A stretch of 64,000 nt of DNA, taken from Bog-756 sp963778165. GTDB taxonomy: Bacteria > Actinomycetota > Acidimicrobiia > Acidimicrobiales > RAAP-2. Made by a program: the position numbers and the translations under genes. Positions within the stretch are counted from its first letter, which is position 1. Every line of letters starts with the position of its first letter. This document shows positions 25,670 through 33,850 of this stretch, piece by piece. The stretch covers positions 124,001 to 188,000 of the forward strand of contig CAVZTE010000001.1 in the NCBI GenBank assembly GCA_963778165.1. The letters are read 5' to 3'. The notes under the pieces were generated by a model. It did no database searches and was not told the origin of the DNA. It worked only from the letters and a program-made list of their open reading frames with translations.

Positions 25670-26782
25670 ATGGAAACTGAGGCAGCGATCCTGTGGGGCA
25701 TGGGCGAGGACTGGAAGGTCGAGACCATCCGTCTCGACCCACCCAAGTCCGGCGAGGTGCTGGTGAGAATCGCCGCCTCGGGCATGTGCCACAGCGACGA
25801 GCACCTGCGCACCGGCGACCTGGGCGGCATCTACCCGATCATCGGTGGCCACGAGGGCGCCGGTGTGGTGGAAGAGGTGGGCCCGGGGGTGGAGGACCTC
25901 AAGCCCGGTGACCACGTGGTGTTCGGGTTCGTCCCGGCCTGCGGCCACTGCCCGTCGTGTGCCCGGGGCCACTCCAACCTGTGCGATGTCGGCGCCCTGC
26001 TCATGATGGGGGCCCAGATCGACGGGACCCACCGTCACCACTCGATGGGTGGCGAGGACCTCGGGACCATGGTGTGCCTGGGCACCTTCGCCAAGCACAC
26101 CGTGGTCAACCAGGCCTCCTGCGTCAAGATCCTGGACCACTATCCGCTGGACAAGGCCTGCCTGGTGGGCTGCGGGGTCACCACCGGCTGGGGATCGGCG
26201 GTCTACGCCGCCGACGTGAAGCCCGGTGACGACGTGGTGGTGATCGGCATCGGAGGCATCGGGGCCTCGGCCATCCAAGGGGCCCGCCTGGCCGGAGCCG
26301 AGCGCATCTACGCCGTCGACCCGGTGCCCTTCAAGCTGGAGATGGCCAAGGTCTTCGGGGCCACCCATACCGCCGCCAGCATCGAGGAGGCCATCCCGCT
26401 GGTCAACGAGGTCAGCTGGGGGAAGAACGCCGACAAGGTCATCTGCACCATGGGTGTGGGCGACGGGGCCCTCATGGAGACCATCATGGGGATGACGGCC
26501 AAGGGCGGGCGGGTGGTGGTCACCAACATCCACCCCATGGCCGAGACCGACGTGACCCTGTCGCTGACCTGGCTGACCCTGCTGGAGAAGCAGATCGTCG
26601 GGACCATCTTCGGCTCGGCCAACATCCGCTACGACATCCCCCACCTCCTGCGCCTCTACGACGAGGGGCAGCTGGACCTGGACACCATGGTGACCCGGAC
26701 CTACAAGCTCGAAGAGGTCAACCAGGGCTACGCCGACATGCTCGACGGCAAGAACATCCGCGGGGTCATGATCTACGAGTAG
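25670..26782 (+). CDS. NDMA-dependent (mycofactocin-associated) zinc alcohol dehydrogenase
   Basis: A 370-residue zinc medium-chain dehydrogenase with the catalytic-zinc Cys and His in ASGMCHSDEH and GGHEGAG, structural-zinc cysteines in PACGHCPSCARGHSNLC, and the nucleotide fold VVVIGIGGIGASA. The N-terminus TEAAILWGMGEDWKVE and the insertion ALLMMGAQIDGTHRHH resemble the NDMA-dependent family (Rxyl_3153 type). Its tightly bound NAD is thought to be re-oxidised through mycofactocin rather than exchanged. ATG 25670 is preceded by AGAAGAGG. No mycofactocin biosynthesis gene is in the window. Confidence 0.85.
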   Translation: METEAAILWGMGEDWKVETIRLDPPKSGEVLVRIAASGMCHSDEHLRTGDLGGIYPIIGGHEGAGVVEEVGPGVEDLKPGDHVVFGFVPACGHCPSCARGHSNLCDVGALLMMGAQIDGTHRHHSMGGEDLGTMVCLGTFAKHTVVNQASCVKILDHYPLDKACLVGCGVTTGWGSAVYAADVKPGDDVVVIGIGGIGASAIQGARLAGAERIYAVDPVPFKLEMAKVFGATHTAASIEEAIPLVNEVSWGKNADKVICTMGVGDGALMETIMGMTAKGGRVVVTNIHPMAETDVTLSLTWLTLLEKQIVGTIFGSANIRYDIPHLLRLYDEGQLDLDTMVTRTYKLEEVNQGYADMLDGKNIRGVMIYE

Positions 26783-26796
26783 CCACCTACTCGCCC

Positions 26797-26802
26797 TACG
26801 CT
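26797..26802 (+). promoter_or_regulatory. -10 box TACGCT of a leaderless promoter
   Basis: TACGCT ends 7 nt before ATG 26810 without a Shine-Dalgarno, and only 15 nt after the previous stop codon. Confidence 0.5.
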
Positions 26803-26809
26803 GACCCCC

Positions 26810-27664
26810 ATGGCTGGATCGACCGGCAGGAGACGGTTCCGTTCGCCCCAGTGGGCCGAGGACATCGTCTACTGGTGGGAGCGCCGGGCCGAGCGCCGGG
26901 CCCAGGACCCACAAGAGCGCCTGGAACTGGCCGAGAGGCGACTGGCCAAGAGCGTGGACCGGCACGGTCCCGACTCGTGGAAGAGCATCAACGCCATGGA
27001 GGCGGTGGCCAAGTACCGGGAGGGATTCGACCGCTACGAGGATGCCCTCCCCCTCCGGGAGCAGGTCCACGAGCGACGCCGGAAGCAGCTGGGGTCGAAC
27101 CACCAGCTGACCCTGGCCGCCGAGGCCCGGCTGGCCGTCACCCTCATCGAGCTCCAACGCCCCGAACGGGCCCAACCGCTGTTGGCCCACGTCCACCAAC
27201 GGCTCTCGGCCGGGGGCGGGGCCGACGACCTGACCGCACTGGCCGTGACCGAGCGGCTGGCCGACACCGAATCCGCCCTGGGGAACGCCGAGACGGCCCG
27301 CGGGCTGCTGGAGGAGGTTCTGGCCGCCTACCAAGATGGCGGATACGAACTGCTGGCCGCCGGGGTCGCCACCAAGCTGGCCAAGAACCTCATCCACGCC
27401 GGCCGGTACCCCGAGGCCACCGAGCTCCTCCGCCAGGTGGTCGAAGTGAGGAGCCGGGCCCTCGGCCCCGAGGATCCCGAGACCCGGGCGGCCCTGCGCA
27501 ACCTGGCCTCCTCGCTGGTGTGGACCAAGGAGCTGGCCGAGGCGTCCATCGTGGCGGGGAACCTGCTGGCCACCACGGTCAGGACCCAGGGCGCCGAGCA
27601 CGCCGACACCCTCGAGGCCGAGCGCCTGGTGGACAACATCAACCGGCGCCTCAACGCCGGGTAG
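26810..27664 (+). CDS. Tetratricopeptide-repeat protein
   Basis: A 284-residue, all-helical cytoplasmic protein with several degenerate TPR units of the kinesin-light-chain type. One reads GRYPEATELLRQVVEVRSRALGP, with earlier units around YREGFDRYEDALPLREQV and LIELQRPERAQPLL. It presumably mediates protein contacts; partner unknown. No catalytic domain is attached. The start follows the TACGCT box, so the mRNA is likely leaderless. Confidence 0.8.
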   Translation: MAGSTGRRRFRSPQWAEDIVYWWERRAERRAQDPQERLELAERRLAKSVDRHGPDSWKSINAMEAVAKYREGFDRYEDALPLREQVHERRRKQLGSNHQLTLAAEARLAVTLIELQRPERAQPLLAHVHQRLSAGGGADDLTALAVTERLADTESALGNAETARGLLEEVLAAYQDGGYELLAAGVATKLAKNLIHAGRYPEATELLRQVVEVRSRALGPEDPETRAALRNLASSLVWTKELAEASIVAGNLLATTVRTQGAEHADTLEAERLVDNINRRLNAG

Positions 27665-27753
27665 AGGTCCGCCGGGGGCCAAGCGGGGGGCCACCCCCGG
27701 CCCCGATGGCGCCATGGTCGGTGGGCCCGGCCCCGTAGGTAAGACTGCGCCAC

Positions 27754-28113
27754 GTGGCGTTCGGACAACAGCTCGGCCCTCCGGCGTCGGCCAAGCAGGT
27801 CCAGGAGCTGCTCACCCTGTTGAAGGCGGCCGGCCATACCGACTTCCGCGATGCCCGGGGGCCCATGGGCTTCACCCAGCGCCAGGCAGGGGGAAAGTTC
27901 GCCCGGGACGAGGCCGACCAGTTCATCGAGCGCCTCCGCCGGGAGGAGTGGGACCCGGACACCGAGTCAGCGTCAGCCCCCGACGAGGTCCCGGCCCCAC
28001 GGCCACCGTCGCCCCGGCCGGCCCGACCCGGGCGGGCGCTGGCCCAGGTCCCCGCCGAGCACCTGGCCGACGAGCTACGCCACCGGGGCTGGACCGTGGT
28101 GAAGCCCGGGTAG
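27754..28113 (+). CDS. Small conserved protein of unknown function
   Basis: A 119-residue basic protein. The N-terminal half, QVQELLTLLKAAGHTDFRD then GFTQRQAGGKFARDEADQFI, is helical. A Pro/Ala-rich linker leads to a short C-terminal motif (LADELRHRGWTVVKPG). I cannot name the family. GTG 27754 follows AAGACT by 7 nt, a weaker version of the leaderless arrangement. Codon use and length suggest a real gene. Confidence 0.65.
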   Translation: MAFGQQLGPPASAKQVQELLTLLKAAGHTDFRDARGPMGFTQRQAGGKFARDEADQFIERLRREEWDPDTESASAPDEVPAPRPPSPRPARPGRALAQVPAEHLADELRHRGWTVVKPG

Positions 28114-28288
28114 ACCCCAGGTGACGGAAGGCCAGCTGACCAGGGTTCGAGCGCCGCGGATTCGAAGGTAGCCACCTTCGGGCCGCTACCATTGGACCCA
28201 CGTCTCCCGCCCCCACCTTCGCTGCCGCTCCGAGAGAGCGATACCTGTCCGCCCCGCACCCGGTCATCTCCTGCCGCGGAGAGCGGCG

Positions 28289-29119
28289 GTGAGCGAGCCG
28301 CGCACCATCCTCGTCACCGGGGCCACCGACGGCCTCGGCTACTCGCTGGCCCACCAGTTGGTGGCGCTGGGCGACGTGGTGGTCCTCCACGGCCGGAACC
28401 CGGTCAAGCTGGAGGAGACCGCCACCAGCATCAGTGAGCTCTACGGGGTGCCCCGCCCCATCACCATCCTGGCCGACCTGGCGGAGCTGTCCCAGGTGCG
28501 TCGGCTGGCCGCCGACGTGCGCCAGGTGCTGGACCGCCTCGACGTGCTGGTCAACAACGCCGGCATCGGGGCCGGCGAGCCCGAGGGACGGACCCGCCGG
28601 GTCAGCGTCGACGGCTTCGAGTTGCGGTTCGCCGTCAACTACCTGGCCTGCCAGCTGCTGACCCTGGAGCTCCTCCCGCTGCTCCGCCGCTCGGCACCGG
28701 CCCGGGTGGTCCAGGTGGCCTCCATCCGCCAGGAGCCACTCGACTTCGACGACCTCATGCTCGAGCGCCACTACAGCGGGGTGCACGCCTACGGGCAGAG
28801 CAAGCTGGCCCAGATCATGGGGGGCTTCGACCTCGCCGACCGGGTACCGGCGGACGAGGTCACCGTGAACAGCCTGCACCCGGCCACCTACATGCCCACC
28901 AAGATGGTCCTGAAGGAAGTCGGAGACAGCATCGACAGCCTGGAGGAGGGTGTGGCCAGCACCCTCCGACTGGTCAGCGGGCCGGAACTGGCCTCGGTCA
29001 CCGGCAAGTTCTTCGACCGGACCCGGGAGGCCAAGGCCAACGCCCAGGCCTACGAGCCGGCCGCCCGCTCCGAGCTGTGGACGCGGACCCTGGCCATGAT
29101 CGATCATCCCGGCCTGTAA
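28289..29119 (+). CDS. SDR-family oxidoreductase, retinol-dehydrogenase-like
   Basis: A 276-residue SDR with TGATDGLG, HGRNPVKLE (an Arg suggesting NADP), NNAGIG, Ser in VQVASIRQ and YGQSK as the catalytic Tyr/Lys. The long C-terminal half (HPATYMPTKMV) resembles retinol dehydrogenase/protochlorophyllide-type SDRs. GTG 28289 has GGAGAG 5 nt upstream. Substrate unknown. The 175-bp gap before it shows no other feature. Confidence 0.82.
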   Translation: MSEPRTILVTGATDGLGYSLAHQLVALGDVVVLHGRNPVKLEETATSISELYGVPRPITILADLAELSQVRRLAADVRQVLDRLDVLVNNAGIGAGEPEGRTRRVSVDGFELRFAVNYLACQLLTLELLPLLRRSAPARVVQVASIRQEPLDFDDLMLERHYSGVHAYGQSKLAQIMGGFDLADRVPADEVTVNSLHPATYMPTKMVLKEVGDSIDSLEEGVASTLRLVSGPELASVTGKFFDRTREAKANAQAYEPAARSELWTRTLAMIDHPGL

Positions 29120-29134
29120 CGGCCGGAGGGGAGC

Positions 29135-29821
29135 TCAGCGGCCCGGGCCCAGTAGGGACCGCATCCGGGTGATCTCCCCGGCGCTCATGTTGCGGTCCTG
29201 ACACTTCCACTCCACCACGTCGGCCAGCACCGGGCGGAGGCGGTCGGTGCCGAAGGGGCGCAGGAACGCTCCGAGCAGGAGCTTGCGCCCCACCCCGAGC
29301 AGGAGGCTCTGGACCCGGCCGGCCGGAACCTCCCCCGAGGCCACCAGGACCCAGGCCACCGTCACATCGACCTCGGGCTGGCCCCGGGCGGCGTTGGTCC
29401 AGTCGATGACCACCGGTCCGCGGGACGCCATCATGACGTTCAGGGGATGGAGGTCCATGTGGAGCAGGCGGTCACCGGCCCCGGCCGGAGCGGGCCCGAG
29501 CCACTCCGGCGCCGGCAGTTGGTGGAGTGACTGGTGCAGCTCGGCCAGGGCCCGGCCCATCTTCCTGACCTGCCAGGGGCGGGAGGCCAGAGCGTCGACC
29601 ATGGTGGGCCCCTCGATCCGCTCGAGGACCAGATCGAGCCCATCGTCACTCACGTCGTACACCTCGGGCACCGGGTAGCCGCGGGCCCGCACGAACTCCA
29701 TGGTCCGGGCCTCGGTCACCATGGAGCGGCCGTTACGGGAGCGCCGCAGGACCCGCCCCGCGCCACATTCGAAGATGTCGGCGTCCCGGCCTGAGGCGAT
29801 CAGCGCACCCGGTGTGTCCAT
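29135..29821 (-). CDS. Aminoglycoside-phosphotransferase-family (APH) kinase
   Basis: A 228-residue kinase-fold protein. It has the substrate/catalytic loop HMDLHPLNVM (Brenner motif), the metal-binding VVIDWTNAARG, and an N-lobe with VLRRSRNGRSM and LVLERIEGPTM. The phosphate acceptor is unknown, and nothing points to antibiotic resistance. ATG 29821 follows a TAGGGT box by 6 nt. Its promoter is back to back with that of the methyltransferase at 29881, both leaderless. Confidence 0.8.
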   Translation of the reverse strand: MDTPGALIASGRDADIFECGAGRVLRRSRNGRSMVTEARTMEFVRARGYPVPEVYDVSDDGLDLVLERIEGPTMVDALASRPWQVRKMGRALAELHQSLHQLPAPEWLGPAPAGAGDRLLHMDLHPLNVMMASRGPVVIDWTNAARGQPEVDVTVAWVLVASGEVPAGRVQSLLLGVGRKLLLGAFLRPFGTDRLRPVLADVVEWKCQDRNMSAGEITRMRSLLGPGR

Positions 29822-29827
29822 AGCGGA

Positions 29828-29873
29828 ACCCTAAACCCGGGAGGCGATCCGCTCCCGACGATTCCGTTAGCCT
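29828..29873. promoter_or_regulatory. Divergent pair of leaderless -10 boxes
   Basis: Reverse TAGGGT (29833-29828) serves the APH gene with a 6-nt spacer to ATG 29821. Forward TAGCCT (29868-29873) serves the methyltransferase with a 7-nt spacer to ATG 29881. Confidence 0.55.
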
Positions 29874-29880
29874 CGGAACC

Positions 29881-30720
29881 ATGACGGTTCCCGACGCCGG
29901 CAGCCCCGGTGTTCCCCTCTCCCATCTGCCGGCCCAGGAGAAGAACCGACGGGCCCAGAGCTTCGGAACGGTGGCCTCCAGCTACGAGCGCTTCCGGCCC
30001 GGTCCCCCGGTCGACGCGGTGGAGTGGCTCCTCGGGTCCCACGTCGACCGGGTGGTCGATCTGGGGGCCGGGACCGGCGCTCTGACCCGGCTCCTGGTGG
30101 CGAAGGCCGACGAGGTGGTGGCCGTCGAGCCCGATGACCGCATGCGCTCGGTACTGGTTGACGAGGTGCCGGGCATCAGGGCCGTGGAGGGCCGGGGGGA
30201 GTCGATCCCCCTGCCCGACGGGAGCGCCGATGCCGTGCTGGCCTCCTCCTCGTGGCACTGGATGGACCCGGTCCCGACCCTCAACGAGGTGGCCCGGGTC
30301 CTGGTGCCCGGCGGAGTGTTGGGCGCTCTGTGGTCGGGCCCGGACCCTGAGGGCCCCTTCATCGTGCAGGCTCAGGCCCTCTTGGCCCAACAGTCGGAAG
30401 GGGGCACCGGCGACCGGCCGTTCACCGGACAGATCCTGAACGATGCCCTCCGTCCGGCCTCGCGTCTGGAAATCCCGACCGGTTTGCCCTTCGATGAGCC
30501 CGAGTACGCCCGCTTCACCTGGGACGTGGCCCTCAACGCCGACGAGCTGATCGGACTGCTCGGCACTCTCAGCTGGATCATCACCATGCCCGAGGAGGAC
30601 CGGATGGCAGTGGTGACCGAAGCCCGCCGGCTGCTGGCGGAGCTGTTGGGCATCGAAGGCGAACGGACCGTCGACGTCCGGTTCCGATCCGACGTCTGGC
30701 GTACCCACTCCCGCCCGTGA
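29881..30720 (+). CDS. SAM-dependent class I methyltransferase
   Basis: A 279-residue methyltransferase: motif I VVDLGAGTGALT, strand-2 Asp/Glu in VVAVEPDDRM, ADAVLASSSWHWMD around motif IV and VLVPGGVLGALW. The start of the domain, FGTVASSYERFRPG, is typical of the UbiE/methyltransferase-11 type. Substrate unknown. Leaderless start after TAGCCT. The esterase gene begins 16 nt after its stop, so the two may form an operon. Confidence 0.82.
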   Translation: MTVPDAGSPGVPLSHLPAQEKNRRAQSFGTVASSYERFRPGPPVDAVEWLLGSHVDRVVDLGAGTGALTRLLVAKADEVVAVEPDDRMRSVLVDEVPGIRAVEGRGESIPLPDGSADAVLASSSWHWMDPVPTLNEVARVLVPGGVLGALWSGPDPEGPFIVQAQALLAQQSEGGTGDRPFTGQILNDALRPASRLEIPTGLPFDEPEYARFTWDVALNADELIGLLGTLSWIITMPEEDRMAVVTEARRLLAELLGIEGERTVDVRFRSDVWRTHSRP

Positions 30721-30736
30721 CGGGCGGACCGGCTCC

Positions 30737-31663
30737 GTGCCACTAGATCCCCAGGCCCGGATCCTCCTCGATCAACTGGCGGCTCTGGGGGCGCCCCCGG
30801 TTTCCCAACAGACCCCCGAGCAGGCCCGCATCGGCTTCGCCGCCCTGGCCGCGGCGGGCGGTGCACCGGAGGCCCCGGTTCCAACCGTCGACCGCCTGAT
30901 CCCCGGTCCGGCCGGCGAGATCCCGGTGCGGATCTACCGGCCGGAGTCCGCCGCTCCCCTGCCGGTGGTGGTGTACTTCCACGGCGGGGGCTGGGTCATC
31001 GGTGACATCGCCTCCCACGACACCGTCTGCCATCGGCTGGCCGGCGGGGTCCCGGCCGTGGTGGTGAGCGTGGACTACCGCCTGGCCCCCGAGCACCGTT
31101 TCCCGGCGGCCGTCGACGACGGCGACACCGCCGTGTCGTGGGTGTCGGAGCATGCCCCGGGCTTTGGCGGTGATCCCGGCCGGTTGGCGGTGGCCGGTGA
31201 CAGCGCCGGAGGTGCGCTGGCCACGGTGGCGGCGCGCCATGCCCGGGACGCCGGCGGCCCACCGGTCGCCTTCCAACTTCTCGTCTACCCCGCCACCGAC
31301 ATGACCTGCTCGCTTCCGTCCCACATGGAGAACGGGAACGGGTACCTCCTCGACACCGACACCATGTCGTGGTTCACCGACCACTACCTGGGCGACGCCG
31401 ACCGGCGCCACCCCGATGCCTCTCCCCTCTTCGCCCCCGACCTGGCCGGGCTGCCACCGGCCCTGGTGGTGACGGCGGGGTTCGACCCCCTACGGGACGA
31501 GGGCCAGGCCTACGCCGAACGGCTGGAGCACGCCGGCGTGCCGGTGACCACCTCCTGCTACGAGGGGATGTTCCACGGCTTCTACGGCTTGGATCCGTTG
31601 TTGGACGCCGCCAGACGGGCCACCGCCGAGACCATCGCCGCCCTACGGGAAGCGCTGAGCTGA
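30737..31663 (+). CDS. Alpha/beta hydrolase of the hormone-sensitive lipase (HSL) family
   Basis: A 308-residue esterase: oxyanion motif YFHGGGWVIGD, DYRLAPEHRFPAA, nucleophile GDSAGGAL, acid in GFDPLRDEG and His in GMFHGFYGL, i.e. the full Ser-Asp-His triad of bacterial HSL esterases. It likely hydrolyses short to medium acyl esters in the cytoplasm. GTG 30737 gives the normal N-terminus and lies 16 nt past the methyltransferase stop. It converges on the next gene with a 19-bp gap. Confidence 0.88.
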   Translation: MPLDPQARILLDQLAALGAPPVSQQTPEQARIGFAALAAAGGAPEAPVPTVDRLIPGPAGEIPVRIYRPESAAPLPVVVYFHGGGWVIGDIASHDTVCHRLAGGVPAVVVSVDYRLAPEHRFPAAVDDGDTAVSWVSEHAPGFGGDPGRLAVAGDSAGGALATVAARHARDAGGPPVAFQLLVYPATDMTCSLPSHMENGNGYLLDTDTMSWFTDHYLGDADRRHPDASPLFAPDLAGLPPALVVTAGFDPLRDEGQAYAERLEHAGVPVTTSCYEGMFHGFYGLDPLLDAARRATAETIAALREALS

Positions 31664-31682
31664 CCGCCTCGTCGGCCGGCCG

Positions 31683-32456
31683 TCAGACCAGCTGCTCCAA
31701 CCTCACCGCCATCTCCCGGTAACGGGCCACCGGGATCAGATGCACGCCGTCGAAGAGGTTCGAGGCTCGGATCTCTTGGATCAGGTCCCAGGCGATGTCC
31801 ACCCCGGCGGTGCGGTCGGCGTCGAGCCGATCGATGACGGCGGCGGGGACAGCCAACTGCGGGATGTCGGCGGAGAGCTTGCGGGCCATCGACGGACTGG
31901 GGATCACCATGACCCCGGCATAGACCGGACCGTCGAAGTCGACCGATCGGCGCCACGCCAAGAGGTCCGGAGCCGAGAACGACACCTGGGTCAACAAGAA
32001 GTCGGCCTCCCGTTTCCACTCGGGCACCGGCCGGAGCCCGCTGGCCACCCCCAGTCGGAACGAGCCGGCCACGTCATCGCGCTCGGCGAACCTGCGGGCT
32101 TCGGCGATCATCGAGCGCACGGAGAGGTCGTCCGATCGGGATCCGGTCTCGGGGCGGTCTCCGTAGACGAAGAGGAATTCGTTGACTCCGTAGGCCGCCG
32201 CCGTCAGCAGGTCCCGCTGGAAGCCGAGGACGTTCCGGTCCCGGGCGTTGATGCAGGCGATGGACCGGCCACCCATAAGGCCCACCTCGTGGGCCACGGC
32301 GATGCTCGAAATGGTGGCCCGCCCGATGTGGTTGTCGGGGATGAGGAAGGCACTGGCCACCCGACTCAGAACCCCGATCTGGTGCCGCACCGACATCATG
32401 TCCGGTCGGGTCGCCGGTTCGACCTCACAGATGACCTCGAACTCCGACGCTCTCAT
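31683..32456 (-). CDS. Methylenetetrahydrofolate reductase (MetF)-family protein
   Basis: A 257-residue TIM-barrel protein of the MTHFR superfamily. It has an N-terminal VICEVEPATRP strand with the Glu used in MetF, SIACINARDRNVLGFQRDLLTAAAYG, FLFVYGDRP, and FLLTQVSFSAPDLLAW late in the barrel. It is shorter and more divergent than true MetF, so a folate-linked reductase for another one-carbon route is possible. ATG 32456 is chosen over GTG 32462 because the reverse-strand TATCGT (32468-32463) leaves exactly 6 nt to it. It is a single leaderless gene. Confidence 0.75.
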   Translation of the reverse strand: MRASEFEVICEVEPATRPDMMSVRHQIGVLSRVASAFLIPDNHIGRATISSIAVAHEVGLMGGRSIACINARDRNVLGFQRDLLTAAAYGVNEFLFVYGDRPETGSRSDDLSVRSMIAEARRFAERDDVAGSFRLGVASGLRPVPEWKREADFLLTQVSFSAPDLLAWRRSVDFDGPVYAGVMVIPSPSMARKLSADIPQLAVPAAVIDRLDADRTAGVDIAWDLIQEIRASNLFDGVHLIPVARYREMAVRLEQLV

Positions 32457-32493
32457 AGCCACACGATAGAGCCAGGGCGTCGCACCGGCGTCC

Positions 32494-32676
32494 TCAATTT
32501 CTCCTCACTGCGGTATCCGAGGGAGGCGGCGGACTGCCCTTGAAGCCCAACAGCCGCAGGATCAGCATGCCCAACCTGTTGGGCTTCTTCGCCAGTTCCG
32601 CGGCTTTGGCTTCGGCCTCGTGTCCCGAGGTCACATGCACTTGGAAGTTGTAACCCCTGGGGTTGGCTTCGCTCAT
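32494..32676 (-). CDS. Small basic protein of unknown function (60 residues)
   Basis: A 60-residue soluble protein (MSEANPRGYNFQVHVTSG at the start, then a Lys/Ala-rich helix and NRLGMLILRLLGFKG). Its ATG overlaps the stop of the upstream membrane-protein gene (ATGA), and GGGGCGGGA lies upstream, which supports a real, coupled gene. No family recognised. Confidence 0.6.
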   Translation of the reverse strand: MSEANPRGYNFQVHVTSGHEAEAKAAELAKKPNRLGMLILRLLGFKGSPPPPSDTAVRRN

Positions 32677-32924
32677 CGTCCCGCCCCGGCCTCGGGCATG
32701 TGACCACGCTCTGGCAATGCCCCCCTTCGTTGGGCGCGCACCATCAGGACAACACCGACCAGCAGCACCACGCCGACGCCGATGCCCAAAGACCCGAACG
32801 CCAGGCAGACGACGGCGAAGACAATCAGACCGGAGAAGATGAGCAGCGATGTCAGACGGTGCCGGAGCCACGGGGAGACCAGCCGACGTCGGTCAGAACG
32901 ACTTCGCGCATGGGCTCTCGACAT
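32673..32924 (-). CDS. Small membrane protein, two predicted transmembrane segments
   Basis: An 83-residue protein with a basic N-terminus (MSRAHARSRSDRRRLV) and two adjacent hydrophobic segments (LLIFSGLIVFAVVCLAF and IGVGVVLLVGVVLMV), then a short polar tail. Function unknown. Reverse-strand TAGGCT (32936-32931) ends 6 nt before ATG 32924, so it is leaderless. It is the first gene of a two-gene operon with the 60-residue protein. Confidence 0.65.
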   Translation of the reverse strand: MSRAHARSRSDRRRLVSPWLRHRLTSLLIFSGLIVFAVVCLAFGSLGIGVGVVLLVGVVLMVRAQRRGALPERGHMPEAGAGR

Positions 32925-32988
32925 CGACCAAGCCTACCTGGGCCGCCGTCGGCAGACCCGGCCGAAGAGCAGCGACATCCCTGGCCGT

Positions 32989-32994
32989 TAGAGT
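32989..32994 (+). promoter_or_regulatory. -10 box TAGAGT ahead of a tiny upstream ORF
   Basis: TAGAGT ends 9 nt before ATG 33004, so transcription should begin about 2-3 nt before that codon. Confidence 0.4.
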
Positions 32995-33003
32995 CTGAGC
33001 CTC

Positions 33004-33027
33004 ATGTCGATTCTGGAGACCACATGA
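33004..33027 (+). CDS. Seven-codon upstream ORF (MSILETT)
   Basis: ATG TCG ATT CTG GAG ACC ACA TGA. The stop overlaps the start of the next gene (ATGA), and the internal GGAG can serve as that gene's Shine-Dalgarno. Near-leaderless initiation here would couple translation into the downstream gene. Speculative, but the spacing is exact. Confidence 0.35.
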   Translation: MSILETT

Positions 33028-33827
33028 CAGACATATCCGGTCCGGGGGTATCGGTCCCGAGCCGCCTCGGGGTGACGGCACGCTTTGACCACGAGGACCT
33101 GATCATCGAGCTCCGACCGCGACCCGAGGTGCTGCACCACGGCATCGTGCGGGCCAGCGTCTTGGCCTTCGTCATCGACGTGGTGGCAGGGATACCACTC
33201 GATCAGGACGGCGAGGTGTGGACGCTCACCTCGGACATGACGGTCCGGATGCGCCCGGTCGCCGCGCCGGCCCGCATCGACGCCACCAGCACCATTCTCC
33301 GACAAGGCCGACGATCGGCCACGTCGCTGGTGGAACTGGTCACCGACGAAGGGGCTCCGATAGCGACCGGTGCCATCGGCTTCGCCAAGATCCCCCGCAA
33401 GCCGGACGATCCTCCCAAGCCCAATGTCCCACTGGGACAGATCCCGTCGATCTTCCGCAGCCCCACCCTGCTGTCCCGACTCCTGCGGGAAGAGGCCGGC
33501 ATCGAAGTGATCGACGCGGTGGAGGGGGTAGTGCAGGTCGAAGTGACGGCGGACCTCCGCAACCCCGCCGGCACCCTCCAGGGGGCCATGGTGGCACTGC
33601 TGGCGGAGGCCGCGGCCGAGGATCTCATGGCGGCACGGTTCGGGTCGCCGGTGGTGGTGACCGATCTCGACCTCCGCTATCTCCGGATGGCCCACGTGGG
33701 CCCGGTGCGCACGCGGAGCAGGCTCCTGGGTACGGGACCCGACGCGCCGATACAGATCGAGCTCATCGACACGTCGACTGCTCAGGTCACCACCCTGGTC
33801 TACGCCAGGACGGTGGCCGTCGCCTGA
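33024..33827 (+). CDS. Double-hotdog thioesterase-like protein
   Basis: A 267-residue protein with two hotdog-like halves. The N-terminal half reads HHGIVRASVLAFVIDVVAG and WTLTSDMTVRMRP. The C-terminal half reads NPAGTLQGAMVALLAEAAAE and TDLDLRYLRMAHVGPVRT, a PaaI-like helix with a substrate-binding strand. It probably binds or hydrolyses acyl-CoA; substrate unknown. GGAG lies 6 nt before ATG 33024, and a seven-codon ORF overlaps this start. It is convergent with the SGNH hydrolase gene. Confidence 0.75.
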   Translation: MTDISGPGVSVPSRLGVTARFDHEDLIIELRPRPEVLHHGIVRASVLAFVIDVVAGIPLDQDGEVWTLTSDMTVRMRPVAAPARIDATSTILRQGRRSATSLVELVTDEGAPIATGAIGFAKIPRKPDDPPKPNVPLGQIPSIFRSPTLLSRLLREEAGIEVIDAVEGVVQVEVTADLRNPAGTLQGAMVALLAEAAAEDLMAARFGSPVVVTDLDLRYLRMAHVGPVRTRSRLLGTGPDAPIQIELIDTSTAQVTTLVYARTVAVA

Positions 33828-33850
33828 GCGGCTGAGCCGGCGGAGCCGCG

